From the NCBI GenBank assembly GCA_038049695.1, contig CP142454.1, forward strand, positions 15,322,501 to 15,386,500: a DNA stretch of 64,000 bases. Direction: 5' to 3'. Under the pieces are notes generated by a model. That model did not search any database and had not been told where the DNA came from. It was given only the letters and a program-made list of their open reading frames with translations. How positions within the stretch are numbered: position 1 is the stretch's first letter; each line of letters begins with the position of its first letter. The translations under genes were made by a program, and so were the position numbers. This DNA is from Cinnamomum chago. Lineage: Eukaryota > Streptophyta > Magnoliopsida > Laurales > Lauraceae. This document shows, one piece after another, positions 45,953 through 56,836 of this stretch.

Positions 45953-48279
45953 TGTATTTGGTAATATTAGACCCCGTCTCGAGTTAATTGAAATTAACTC
46001 TAATCGATTGGAAATAATGATGGTTTATGGCTAAGCGAAATTGAATTAGCCTAAAATGATCGATTTGGGCCTAATGAAATGATAATGAAAGAGATCAAAA
46101 GAATTAAATGAGTTTTAGACTTAAACAAGAAAATTAAGGACTTTTTCGTGAATACGAATATTTGCATATTTTGTCAAATACGAAAACTCTTGATACCAAC
46201 ACGTATATCTCGACAAGTACATTAACTTCCATAAAAGACTCGAACTCGTTCGACGAGTATTGGATCAAATGACCATTCATTTGACTCGAGTTGTAAATAA
46301 GAAGAGATAGTGGACTAAAATGTAAAGTGAGGCTTATATAGAGATGAGATGAGTTCATTCATCTCATTCCCAGCTCCAGCAAACCCTAGACTTCTTTTCT
46401 TCTTCTTCCATTTTCTCCATCAAGTGTCAAGGTTTTCAAGTGATTTTGGTAGAAATTGGAGCTAGTCCATCTACTTCATCTTCTAGCTTGGCTTCCGTGG
46501 AGTTAAAGCTTGAGAGAAAGCTCAAGATTTCTCTTCACACAAGCTACAAGTGAGTGTTTGAATCTTTATTGAACTTTCAAGTTCTATTGAGTGCTTATGA
46601 ATTGTTTCTAGCTCAGTTAACTCATAGGACTTATACCATGAATGTTTTCATGGAGATAGGCTTGAAAAGAGGGATTCAAGTTGAGAAGTTTCCATTTCAA
46701 ATCAAGTTAACAAAAGACTTCTTATCAAAATTTATCTTTAATAGAGGTTTTTGTTAGTCAACCTTCAGTTAGAGGCAAGTATATGCTTTTCTAATGATCT
46801 ATGATGTTATAGAACTTGTAGGAACTCAAGGAGTTTAGTTTCCAGAAATTGCTTCAGAGTTTTTGAAGTTCTGAAACGTGACCAAAGTGGTGACCGAGCT
46901 CAGAAATACCAGCTCAGAAATATCGAGCTTAGAATAACCGAGCTCATAATGACCGAGCTCACAGTGAAGGTGACCGAACTCACATAATTTTGTATTGAAA
47001 AGTCTGAGTTTTCAATAAGTGAACTTATTAGATTAGAAATTCTCTATGGCTATTAAATAGGTAATTTTGAGACAAATTAAGTTAACTCAAATGTTATAAT
47101 TGGTTTTGATTCGAGACGAATATAAACCTCGAGTTGACTGATGTAAATGATGAATTGATTAAGAATTGTCTATAAACCTTCATAGCCTCATAGGCGTTAG
47201 CTAAGGTTATTTGAATGTACAAATTACTAAATAAAGTGATGTTCATAAAAAATAACACGTACGTTGGATAACGAGCGCTTCACCCATTTATTTGGTTTAG
47301 AAATTTAGATTAAATGATAGATTGAGTAGATTTCTTGAATCTTGGCACTACATAATAGTTTCTCAAACTCATGATCGAGTTGAACTGATTAATGTAACGA
47401 ATAATGAATGGTTACTAAATGTAATACTAAATAATGAACATTTACTAAATGTAACAATGAAGCAATGAATAATCCTGCTGCAGCAGATGGATTGAGGTGT
47501 TCCGAAGTTCCGTGGTGATGTCAGTGATCTCTGATCGAGACACTGGTAGATCCCACACATATATGGACTGAAGAGTCCCACTTGATAAGTCATCTAAAAG
47601 ACATAGGCTGAAAAGTCATTGAATTCATAAGCCATTTAATAAATATTCAATGAAATCAATAAATGGAATACAAATGAATGAACATGAAATGAATGATGGC
47701 TCCTTTAGGAAGAACTGAACTGAATTGAAACAAATGTTATTGTAGCTGCTAATTTAGTAATTGATAATACTCAACTCTCGTAAATAGTTACTGTACTGAA
47801 TGGAATTGTTTAGAATTATTAAATTGATAGATTGACAGGTAATTGTATATGGTAGCATAAACTATCATATAATTGTATATACATTATTGAACCATCGTGT
47901 TCACGGTGTTATTGATGAACATTACAGGCCAGTTGCCATTGCTGGTCATGCCGAGGCCGCATCGCCAGAGGAGGAGGCCCATCCGATGTCTCCAGGAGGT
48001 TTAATCGAATGGACGTGAATCGGAGTCCCAATGAAAGGGATATTTTGGGAAATGTGTATATTGACTTCACTTTATGTAATAACTTGTTCAGTTTTTAATA
48101 GTTGTCAATGCATACATACATATGTTTCCGCAAAATGTACATTGACAGATACGTATGTAAGATACCTTGTGAACTTCGTCTTAACTTTGGTCAATTCGGG
48201 GTTTACGAGAGTAAGTATGATTGGATTTGAGACTCGGGGTTAATCTCAATTACTCGGATCTCGGGCTCAGGTCGTGACA
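45953..48279. mobile_element. Probable solo LTR (Ty3/Gypsy-like), ~2.3 kb fossil
   Basis: The element would begin TGTATTTGGTAATATTAGAC and end GGGCTCAGGTCGTGACA, with TG...CA termini. The near-matching 5-bp flanks GGTGA and GGTAA are outside. The GGTCGTGACA-type ending is common in plant Ty3/Gypsy LTRs. No internal gag-pol domain or second LTR was seen in the window, so this looks like a solo LTR. Given the diverged flanks it is probably not recent. The boundaries are inferred by eye. Confidence 0.5.
46890..46988. repeat. Degenerate GACCGAGCTCA minisatellite inside the probable LTR
   Basis: Six to seven imperfect repeats of the theme GACCGAGCTCANAAT follow each other (for example GACCGAGCTCAGAAATACC, ATCGAGCTTAGAATA, ACCGAGCTCATAATG, ACCGAGCTCACAGTG). 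The array is short and already worn. Confidence 0.7.
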
Positions 48280-48740
48280 GGTAATGACACCAAAGTCACC
48301 AACAGTTAGACCCATCTCAAAACTACCTAGATCATTGTAACTAACCGTAACTGCTCTTGGGGTTGTCGCCAACTAATTCTGTTTTCTGGATGTGTATTTA
48401 TACGTAATTCCTCTCATTGTAATCTATCACGTAATTCCTCTCATTGTAATCTATCTTTGAAGGAAATAAATTCTCAAAGCTCTGAAATCCCTTTTCTCCT
48501 TTTGGTCTTCTTGTTGCTCTGTTTTCTTGGACTCGAATTCCGGACACTTAAGTAAGAACTCACGCTTCTTACCACTCTGGTAAGGAGCCGTACTCGTACC
48601 AAGATGGACGAATGGGCATGTAACAAAGCATTTTCTCTGGGCACAGCTGAAAGATCCTAACCTACCGGTTCCGGTTGAAGATACTTGCGCCATCGAATGC
48701 TGACCATCAGTTGGAGCTACTGTTAACCATTCACTGGTAG
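48280..48740. other. Possible LTR-like remnant with a 28-bp tandem repeat
   Basis: TACGTAATTCCTCTCATTGT followed by AATCTATC occurs twice in a row (about 48401 and 48429). The following AATAAATTCTCAAAGCTCTG region recalls the transcript-end part of Copia-type LTRs. No ends or coding remnants could be fixed, so the assignment is weak. Confidence 0.3.
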
Positions 48741-48753
48741 ATTATATATATAT

Positions 48754-48884
48754 GGGCTATGCTCACACAAGCTGCAGCCAACCTTATTACAAGCTGGAGC
48801 ATGTGAGGCACAGGTGAGGCCCAAAGGGTGCTTATGAGGCTCCAGCTTGTAATAAGGTAGGCTGCAGCTTGTGTGAGCATATCC
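48754..48884. mobile_element. 131-bp fold-back element (near-perfect hairpin)
   Basis: The left arm, 48754 to about 48801, reads GGGCTATGCTCACACAAGCT then GCAGCCAACCTTATTACAAG then CTGGAGC. The right arm on the minus strand reads GGATATGCTCACACAAGCT then GCAGCCTACCTTATTACAAG then CTGGAGC. The arms pair over about 47 bp with few mismatches around a roughly 35-bp loop. TATATATAT runs flank both ends and may include the target duplication. It is probably a MITE, but the RNA would fold like a small-RNA precursor. Confidence 0.8.
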
Positions 48885-49339
48885 GTATATATATATATTC
48901 TTTATCTTTCAACAAGTGGCTAGGATTTGAAGGTGGGACCCATCCAGCTCAGGCCAACATATAAGTACACAGATCTCACATGCATTTGGGATTCGAGGAT
49001 CGTAATTGTGCTGGACAAGCCGAGTCCAAGCTCAGGCCAGAATCAGGCAGTCAATGGCCCATGTTTTGGGTAAATATGGGCCCACTTTTGCTCGATAGCC
49101 AAACCATTTGAACATATAAAGCATGAAATTTAGTACTGCCCCAGCTAGGTTCAACCTGCTAGTCTATTATTTGGCCGTGGTGTTTGGTCATCAGGCTGGC
49201 TCAAGTGTGACTTGACTTTCATGCCAGCCAGAAAATTATTTCCTGCCCCATTTGCAATGATAGATGCCAAGTTCAAGGGTAAAAGCACTTTTGGGCATTA
49301 TTGGTGTATTAGATATTTGCAAGATCAGGTGGGATAAAA

Positions 49340-49880
49340 AAAAAAATTGTTGTTTTAATATGACGAGCAACCGTCAAATCTTGTCAACTCTCCTTAAACA
49401 GGAGCAGATTCAAAATATTAAAAGTCATTAATGAATGATGATGTGCACATGGAGGAACGTTATAGCCACCTACGCTCCTTGCCCACCAAATGCACAATTT
49501 CTTATCTATAAAAATGGAAACGAACTTCTTGTATTCTAAATATTAAAAAAAAATGCAAATTGTTATGATTCATAAATCATCTTTCATAAGTTGGTGAAAA
49601 AGTCAATTATCCATATGATACCAACATTCCACACGCGCTGGCTGTGGTTGTCCAAACACAAAGGCACATTATTATTATTTTTTTTTTATGCATTTGGATA
49701 TTTCGGATTTGCTTCTTGCAATTGGTGAAGAAAAATAATAGAGAATTAAAGGGGCACTTTCTTTGTTTGCAGTATGTAAATGATTTAAGGAGACTGACTT
49801 CTAATAAGATTTATTTTTATAGAAATAATTCTCTATAGGGTTATCTATAAAAGTGGTTTTCTCCTAGTCTCTCTTTGACT
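49340..49880. repeat. Segmental direct repeat, copy 1
   Basis: It shares with 50920-51560 the ordered phrases AAATCTTGTC, GTGCACATG, TTGCCCACCAAATGCACAA, ATAAATCATCTTT, AAGTCAATTA, CCATATGAT and GGTTGTGGTTGTCC-type text. The copies are diverged and separated by about 1 kb that includes a hAT element. Confidence 0.65.
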
Positions 49881-49920
49881 TAAGTCCTTATTGCATAGTA
49901 CCATTACATTAACTCTCACT

Positions 49921-50641
49921 AGGGGTGTAAGTTGGGCTGGGAGGCCAGGCCCAGCACTGCCCAGAACAAGAGAAAAAAAAAAAAAAAACCATGTTGTGGG
50001 TCAACACGGCTCATTGACCGCGTTGGTCAGGCTAGCCCAGCACGACACGACCAAAAGGATGGGCTGTGCTGGGCCAAGGAGCCCTCGGCCTTGGCATGGC
50101 ACGATAGGGCTTGGGCCCTGGTCTTGTCGGGTAGGGCTGGGTGCCATGGCCCGGGGCGACATTTACATAAAAAAAACTGTTTTTTTATATAAATAAAATA
50201 TAAGGCTTAAAATAATTAAAGTTTTGTTTTTTATTTATAAATTAGTATCAATGTTTGTGCATTTATTTTAATAGTATCTACTTTATTTCAAGTTGCGAAC
50301 CCTAGAAGTCTATAAAAATCTCTTTCAATTTATATAAAAAAAATTAAAAAGATTTAGAAGAGGCATGTAGGCTTGCCCGACAGTCTCAACTTTACTTCAA
50401 GTTGTGAACCCTAGAAGTTTATAAAAGTCCCCTTCAATTTATATTAAAAAAATATTAAAAGGATTTAGAAGAGGCATGTAGGCTAGCTCATGGCGCGGCA
50501 CGACCTAGCCCATCTGGGGTATGGGCTAGCACGACACAATCTAAGCCCTGTTCTGGGCCATCTGGGCTGAACCCCAGTTGACTTGAGTAAGGCACAGCTG
50601 GGCCGTTCTCAAAGCGGGCCGTGCTGGGTTTACACCCCTTG
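49921..50641. mobile_element. Non-autonomous hAT-type element, ~721 bp, 8-bp TSD
   Basis: The left terminus AGGGGTGTAAGTTGGGCTGG and the right terminus, read on the minus strand as CAAGGGGTGTAAACCCAGCA, form inverted ends. CTCTCACT flanks both sides (49913-49920 and 50642-50649). Subterminal regions are crowded with GGGCTGGGC/GGCCCAGC words. The interior has two copies of a GTTGCGAACCCTAGAAG-type block (about 50293 and 50401). No transposase frame is present. Confidence 0.75.
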
Positions 50642-50860
50642 CTCTCACTTATATCGGAGTGAGTGCCGAGAGATCAGAGGAAACCCTATTTGGTCAAGGT
50701 CTTTGATCGCAAGGTGGGACAATCTAAAGATCATATTTGAGTTGCTCTTGCTCAAGTTCATGGCGCAAAGGTACGCTTTTAGTATATTGGATTATCTATT
50801 GCTTAAACACATAAGTCTAGATGAGTAGGTTCAATTATGTTACAAACCATATTAGATTCA

Positions 50861-50863
<3 letters not shown>

Positions 50864-50893
<30 letters not shown>
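50864..50893. repeat. GA microsatellite
   Basis: About 15 GA units just left of the second copy of the segmental repeat. Confidence 0.9.
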
Positions 50894-50898
<5 letters not shown>

Positions 50899-50919
50899 CT
50901 ATTCAAAAACATGGTTGCA

Positions 50920-51560
50920 ACCTGAATGAGAAGGGCGACCACCCACCAAATCTTGTCGACTCCGCTAGAACAACAGAATAATACTCATATTAAAGTCATT
51001 CATGTTCGTGTGCACATGTATGAAATATTTTTAAACAATTATACTCATTGCCCACCAAATGCACAAAATCTTATAGAAATAGAAACGATCTTCCCTTATG
51101 TTAAATAGAAAATGAAAAAAAAAAATGCTATGTAACAGTATTAAGTAATGACACAGCAGCTATCACTAACCATCTGAGAAACTCAGTGCAACTCGGTGTC
51201 TGAGTCAATGTCACACTTGTAACTAACTGAGTCCAAGAGAGAAGGACATCTCTCTCACTATATATATATATATGTGTGTGTGTGTGTGGAGCACTCTGTG
51301 TAAGGTTATCAAATAATAAGAAGTGTAGTCTCAGAATTCTCTGTATTCTCTTCTGTTCTTGATTTCCATGTCTTCAATAAGCATAAATCATCTTTTCCAT
51401 AAGTTTTGAATAAGTCAATTAATAATCCATATGATGAGAACATTCAGTAAGCGTTGGTTGTGGTTGTCCTAACTCCTAACCCAATTAGATATTCCCGAAT
51501 TGCTTTTCGCGTTTGGTGAAGAGTAGTAGAAAAATTTCTTAGAAGTCATAACTATCCTAG
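50920..51560. repeat. Segmental direct repeat, copy 2, interrupted by an insertion
   Basis: Counterpart of 49340-49880. Between AAAAAATGCTA (about 51130) and ATAAGCATAAATCATC (about 51386) it holds about 250 bp that copy 1 lacks; copy 1 runs directly from AAAAAATGCAAATTG to CATAAATCATC. Confidence 0.6.
51131..51370. mobile_element. Possible short solo LTR (Copia-like) fossil
   Basis: The insertion starts TGTAACAGTATTAAGTAATG and has AATAAGAAGTGTAGTCTCAG with TCTCTGTATTCTCTTCTG near its end, like the transcript-end region of Copia-type LTRs. The end may be CTTGATTTCCA. No matching 5-bp target duplication was confirmed. Absence from the paralogous copy supports a real insertion. Confidence 0.4.
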
Positions 51561-52459
51561 TTCTAGAACAACCTTCCAACAACTGATTAGTACACTAAAA
51601 ATAATTAATGCTATTGCTTTGCTTTGATTTGATAAGATAAGCTTTTGATGGTGACATGGAGTTTTTAATTGCACCGATCGATTGAAGGGCAACAGCAAAT
51701 CAGGACTGTCCATGTAGATGGCTCAGTCACTGATTTGGGTATGATTACAAAAGCAATCAGATTTGTTTAAGAACCACTGTTCATCTATTTAGGGGCCCTA
51801 GGTGACAATCCTGATCCGACCATCCTTGCTTTAAAGTACGGTAAAAGAAATACAAAAAACCCTTCATAGATCTCGCGAATTATTCATTACCACCTTCATC
51901 ATCATCATCATCTTTTTATTCTTAATGAGATTTTATAATGTAAACCCCACTTTTATTCAAGCTCATCTTTGTCCCTCTTTAATTTATTTCATTGTGCCTA
52001 TCTTTGAGAAATCAAAACTGATCACACTCATCTACTTACTTGAATTGACATTATTTCCAATTTGAAATTGATCAGACCAGTAACATATTAGAATCAATCA
52101 TAAAAATAACTTCTACAAAAAAAATCACAACAATAACAAATTCAATCACAAAGATAAATGCATCAATAAAATTAATTCAGGCCTAGAAGCTGGGGTAATA
52201 AAGATTAGAAACTGGGGTAATAAAGATTATATAGTTGAGTGACATTTGGCCCACCCATATCCACAATGTATCCACTAATTCCATAAACTGGATGCTCCCA
52301 ACTAGGAACCTCCATTTACTATAAGTGCACCAAGGTTGACAGTAACACACCCCTTTTCTTAAATATGGTTGGTTTCCTATCATTGCCAGCTATTCTTCTT
52401 TCTTCTCCCAAACAGTCCTTGAAGAGGCTCCAAAACAAACACCCATATTTCATAGAGAA
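51561..52459. other. Gene-free stretch upstream of the small peptide gene
   Basis: AT-rich intergenic DNA. A small tandem duplication, GAAACTGGGGTAATAAAGAT-like, occurs at about 52187-52228. The presumed promoter of the 52460 gene lies at its right end, without a clear TATA box. Confidence 0.45.
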
Positions 52460-52855
52460 ATGAATGGGAGAGTATTTGTTTTGATCTTCTTCTTTTGGGC
52501 TCTACTCGCCATCATAACTCCCACACTTGTTCTTTTGTCTGCATCTGCAAAACCCAGTTTGGGTACCATAGGTATAGCTAAACCAACTTCTTCTTCATCA
52601 TCATCATCTTCTTCTTTGTGTTGTGTTGTTTGGGTGTGTCTTCTCTCTTTTATGTTTTAGCTGGGATTGAGACAATTAATTTGAAAGTTTCTCTGGTATG
52701 GTTTATGTGCAGATGAGAGAAGAATTGATATTAAGGTGAAGGGAATGATGAGTTATAAAGAGAAAAGGTATTCGAGGAGAGTATTGCGGCCACAATCACC
52801 AGAAGCAGAAGCACCAGCACCAGCACCTGCTCCTTCACCAGATACAGGACTCTAA
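52460..52855 (+). CDS. Small secreted or anchored Pro/Ala-rich peptide, 84 aa, two exons
   Basis: Exons 52460-52571 and 52713-52855 join in phase (ATAG|GTATAG donor, TGTGCAG|ATGAG acceptor) to 84 codons and a TAA. Residues 1-31 (MNGRVFVLIFFFWALLAIIT and on to SASA) form a strong signal peptide or membrane anchor. A basic stretch follows (DERRIDIKVKG, YKEKRYSRRVLRP), then a short Ala-Pro tail (EAEAPAPAPAPSP) ending DTGL. Alternating Ala-Pro is a typical arabinogalactan glycosylation motif once prolines are hydroxylated, and the RYSRR dibasic site could be a processing site. I do not recognise the family. It could be an arabinogalactan-like peptide or a peptide-signal precursor. There is no C-terminal hydrophobic GPI signal. 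Confidence 0.7.
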
Positions 52856-53329
52856 TTATAGTTACACATAGATTTGTTATGCAGTTGTTGAGAGATGAAT
52901 TGATGAGTTGCAAGGGAAAGAAAGACTTTGCTGTATCTTCTTATTACTTCAGGTTTTTCTTCTTTCATTCAAGTATTCAGTCCTGGTTCATTATCAGAGA
53001 CATTGTTCTCGGAGAATTACTGAGAAAATGTAGCTATGGGTTATTTCCAAATTTTGGTTTTTTTTTTATTGGACTTCATAAAAATTATTTCATGAAAAAA
53101 AATATTTTTAAATAACTAAATAATAGATAAATAAATAAATAAATTATGCTTTTTAAAATACTTTATAGGTTTTCCATTTTTCCATTTTTCATAATTTTTT
53201 CACAATACTCTCATGATTTTTTTTGAAAATCTTATTTTAGATATATATGGAGACATTATCACAATATTTTCAAAATGTTGCTGAAATTTGTGCACTGGTC
53301 CCATATGACAAAAGTGGAATTGCCTTTAC

Positions 53330-53455
53330 CGTGTAAATTATTCAACTGCCTTTTCTCTTTTGGGATTTTTATTTTTGGTAACATGTATAATTATTCAACT
53401 GTCTTTTCTCTTTTGGGGATTTTATTTTTGGTAGCATGTAAGAGTGGAAATGAGA
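53330..53455. repeat. Tandem duplication of ~62 bp
   Basis: TTATTCAACTGCCTTTTCTC then TTTTGGGATTTTTATTTTTG, followed by GTAACATGTA, is repeated directly as TTATTCAACTGTCTTTTCTC with GTAGCATGTA. Confidence 0.8.
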
Positions 53456-53739
53456 GGCCTCCGGTTGTTCCTATGTGGTGTTTCGAACCTGAATTTGGTT
53501 GAAATGTCAATTCAAAACGATGCGCAAGTTATAAGATCCAAGATTTTAATTAAGGGGTTAGGTTTAGGTTCGGTGGGAGGGTCATGGTGCAATTAATTGG
53601 GTTTAATTTTGACTTAATTGCACACGGGCCCAATTATGTTCTATCTACCCCCAACCAAACAGTCATGAAACCCAATAACCCACGAGAAACTCCACAACTA
53701 AACAACTAGGAAAAACTCCATTACCAAACAGCATGAACA

Positions 53740-54745
53740 TTGAATGCAAGTGGGCCTAAATCAGTCTAGATGACAGCCCAAATGATGGCCACAAATGGGC
53801 CCGAATTTGAATTCAATTCAGTCAATAGGAGGGCTTCAAAGGTGTTTAAAGCAGTCCAGCTAACATCCCAAAATAAGCATGTAATTCAACCCATATGTGG
53901 ACTGTAAATGAGCCTAGAATTTAGCCCAAAATGACGACTATAAATGGGCCAAAAGAGACTGATATACCAGGACCAACCCAAATGGCAGTTGTAGATGGGC
54001 CTCACAAGCAGCCAAATGAAGGCTGGCAATAAGCCTAGAAAACCACCCAATGACTGACTCTGAATAAGCTTCTAAGTAGCCCAACGATGGCTGCCAATGA
54101 GACTAGATGATAAAGCAGACTAAGGCTTTAAATGGACCCAAATTTGATTTTAAAACAGTCCAAATAAGGGCAGTGAATAGGTGCAAACCATATCAGGAAA
54201 TAGGCCTAAACATGACTGTCAACCAGGTTATATATGGGCTGCAAGGGGTATAAACAGTCCAAATAAGGTGGTGACTGGACCCAAACCATATCATAAAATG
54301 GGCCTAAACATGATTGCCTATGGACCCAAACAATATCATTAAATGGACACGAACATGACTGCAAAATAGTCCATATATGGGCTGTAAAATCGGTACAACT
54401 TACGTCTGAACCCATTTCACGAACAGCGGTGCTATGTGGACCGACTGACTGGGATCCAGCAGTCCTCAGGGGGACCGAATTCGGTCCAACTGGACTTTCT
54501 GTTTCACGAAACGAACTTACATCTAAACCCATTTGAGGAAACATTATCAGCAAATGGGCCTAAACATGACAGCAAAATAATCAATATATGGGCTGTAAAA
54601 GGCCCAAACAATATCAATAAATAGGCCAAAACGTGATTGCCAGACAGTCCATATATGGGCTGCAAATGGGTCCAAACCATGTTAGGAAATAGGCCTGCAT
54701 GACTGTAAAATGATCCATATACAGCCTGAAAATGAGCTATAAGAT
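53740..54745. repeat. Degenerate long minisatellite, ~70-bp units, ATATGGGCTG/GGGCCTAAACATGA words
   Basis: The recurring order is AAACCATATCAGGAAAT, GGGCCTAAACATGACTG, CAAAATAGTCCATATATGGGC, TGTAAATGGGCC. It is best kept at 54181-54260, 54280-54395, 54540-54600 and 54605-54730, with looser copies from 53740. A foreign stretch at about 54400-54535 (ACTTACGTCTGAACCCATTT ... ACTTACATCTAAACCCATTT, itself a flanking repeat) interrupts it. No coding sense. Confidence 0.75.
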
Positions 54746-55036
54746 GGGTCTGATCTAAAGGCTACGAATGTATATTAAAAATAAAAAGATATAATTTCGG
54801 AATTAAAATGAACATACCTTGTATGCTTTGATTTACTCAACAGAATAGACCAACTCAATCCAAATGCTCTTGAATGATAGGAGCATGGAATTTAAATCCT
54901 CGACAAAAGTGGTGGTTTTTGGGAGGATAAGAGAAGTACCGTATTTGCATTGATTCAAGGTGATTCAAACGACCTACTAAATCGGAATTCAAATTCAAAG
55001 GTGAAGAAGACCAGTATGGCCCAACCGGACGTTAGC

Positions 55037-55565
55037 TAGGGTTGTAAACGGGTGTTTGATTCTCCGATTACCTAAAACTTTCAACCCGCAAAAATCCGGA
55101 TCCGGTTCCTATTTTAGGTTTTGATCCATAAACAGGTCCAAGTCCGGGTCTAGAACCCAATTTAGGTTTCGATTAATTAAACGGGTTCTATTTCAGGTCC
55201 ATATAGATTCCGACACGTGGACCCGAGACTCGGCATATGAGTCTTTAATATTGCAAATTTGTACCTAAAAATATTATTATTTTTTTTACAATTTTATGTA
55301 TAATACTCGAGGTAACAGACTTGATGCACTGTTATAAGTTGAACGATATATTTATTTTAAGAAAAGAAATGAGAAAAACGATAAATTAAAATTGATTTTT
55401 GAACTAGATTCTAGTCTTTTAGGTGGACTCGGTTTAGGAACCGAATCCAACAAAACACGTTCCGAGTCAAAAACCGGCTCCGGAACCGAAACCTTTATTT
55501 AAAAACTGGTTCAGATCCGGGTCCACTATGGTTTTGACCCCAGAACCGTTCCGTTTGTAACCCTA
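55037..55565. mobile_element. Non-autonomous hAT-type element, 529 bp
   Basis: The ends TAGGGTTGTAAACGGG and, on the minus strand, TAGGGTTACAAACGGAACGG form inverted repeats. The flanks ACGTTAGC (55029-55036) and ATGTCAGC (55566-55573) match at 6 of 8 positions, as an old 8-bp hAT duplication would. The subterminal parts repeat GGGTTC/GGATCCGG/GAACCG words on both strands. No transposase frame. Confidence 0.7.
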
Positions 55566-55589
55566 ATGTCAGCCCACCAAAGCCAAGTA

Positions 55590-55960
55590 GTAGGTGGGCC
55601 AACGTACTTAGGAAGGGGGGCCCTCAAGGCGCCGATTGGATGCTAAGGCCAAATTAACGGTGTGGCCATTTCTAAGTTCATAAAAATTCAAATGGGTCTA
55701 GACCCACATATGCTTCCTTAGCGGTGGGCCCGTCAAGATATCAATTGGGTGTTAAGGCCCAATTAATAGCGGGGCCACTCAAGCTTACCTAATGATGGGG
55801 CCCATCAAGACACCAATCGGATGTTAAGGCCTAATTGATGGTGGGTCATTCAAAATGGCTGTTATGCCCACTTAATGATGGGACCTATGAAGGCCCAATT
55901 GTTTGGTAGCCCATCAATGCTCAATTGAACAATTGGCCAACCAAGTCCAATCTACAATGA
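55590..55960. repeat. Degenerate minisatellite, ~75-bp units, GGATGTTAAGGCCCAATT words
   Basis: Units read approximately CTTAATGATGGGGCCCATCAAG, ACACCAATTGGATGTTAAGG, CCCAATTAATGGTGGGGCCA. Clear instances start near 55607, 55715 and 55787, with weaker ones to 55960. The style (GGGCCC, GGCCCA) is like the 53740-54745 array but the unit is different. Confidence 0.65.
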
Positions 55961-56836
55961 ACATTCCATAGTTATTGTCACGAGGGCCCAAGTTCTAGAT
56001 TTAAACTTGAGTCAAATGAAGATCTATGACCCGATTGTGAAAACCCAATGCTGAAAGCTTGTTATCAGTTATCTTTAAAGCCTCCTGAGGCCTGTTTAGG
56101 CTCAATTACATGTCAATTTTTAATTATTCATTTGTAGATTTTATGAAGCCATCAGAACCATATTCAGAGAGGAGGTTTTTTTTTTTTTTTTCTAATTTTT
56201 TTTTCATTTTGAAGATGTAATTACAGTAAATGAATTTTCAAAACAAAAAAAAAATCTAATGTACCCACAAATTAATGATAAAACCTCCTATTAAAGAAGG
56301 AAAATTTAAGTCCAATGAATTTTTATGCATTGCTTTATTTATGCATCAATTTGTTGTGAATAGCTAGTTGAATGAAATGATGAAGTGCTTGTTCTCTCGA
56401 TGTGGCTTGCATTAAGAATGGAGAAAGGCCTCGGTAATAAAGGATGAGTGGTAAAAACTATAATCATCGTTTTTCCTTTCACATGATTTAGGCTTTCTGC
56501 CTTGGCATATTTGTTGAGAAAATCGCAAAAAATATTTTACCATTTCATGCTTCATGCCTTTGGTAGTACGGTGCAACACTTTTTTATGAGAAAGGAAAGA
56601 TAAAAAGGAATTACTTTCGAGCCCGCAAAAAGTCATTCCTATGAAGTGTAAGAACGGCTTTGTCACTGCTTTTGTGTGAAAATTGTACAAAACAACTAAA
56701 TTTTTTAGGGTACTACGAAAAATCTTTTTCTATGGGAGTTGGAATTGCTACTCTATTTCTTGGAAAATTGAAGCCCATGGCCCTGGAAAGAGCTAAATGT
56801 GCCCTAAAGAGGCATTTCAGTCATTTCACAGCATAA
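55961..56836. other. Gene-free stretch
   Basis: Intergenic AT-rich DNA with a poly-T run at 56176-56190. No gene or bounded element recognised. Confidence 0.5.

Noticed and set aside
49891-50196. Two overlapping ~100-residue frames at 49.9-50.2 kb
   Set aside because: They lie inside the hAT element's GGGCTGG-rich subterminal region and have no protein similarity.
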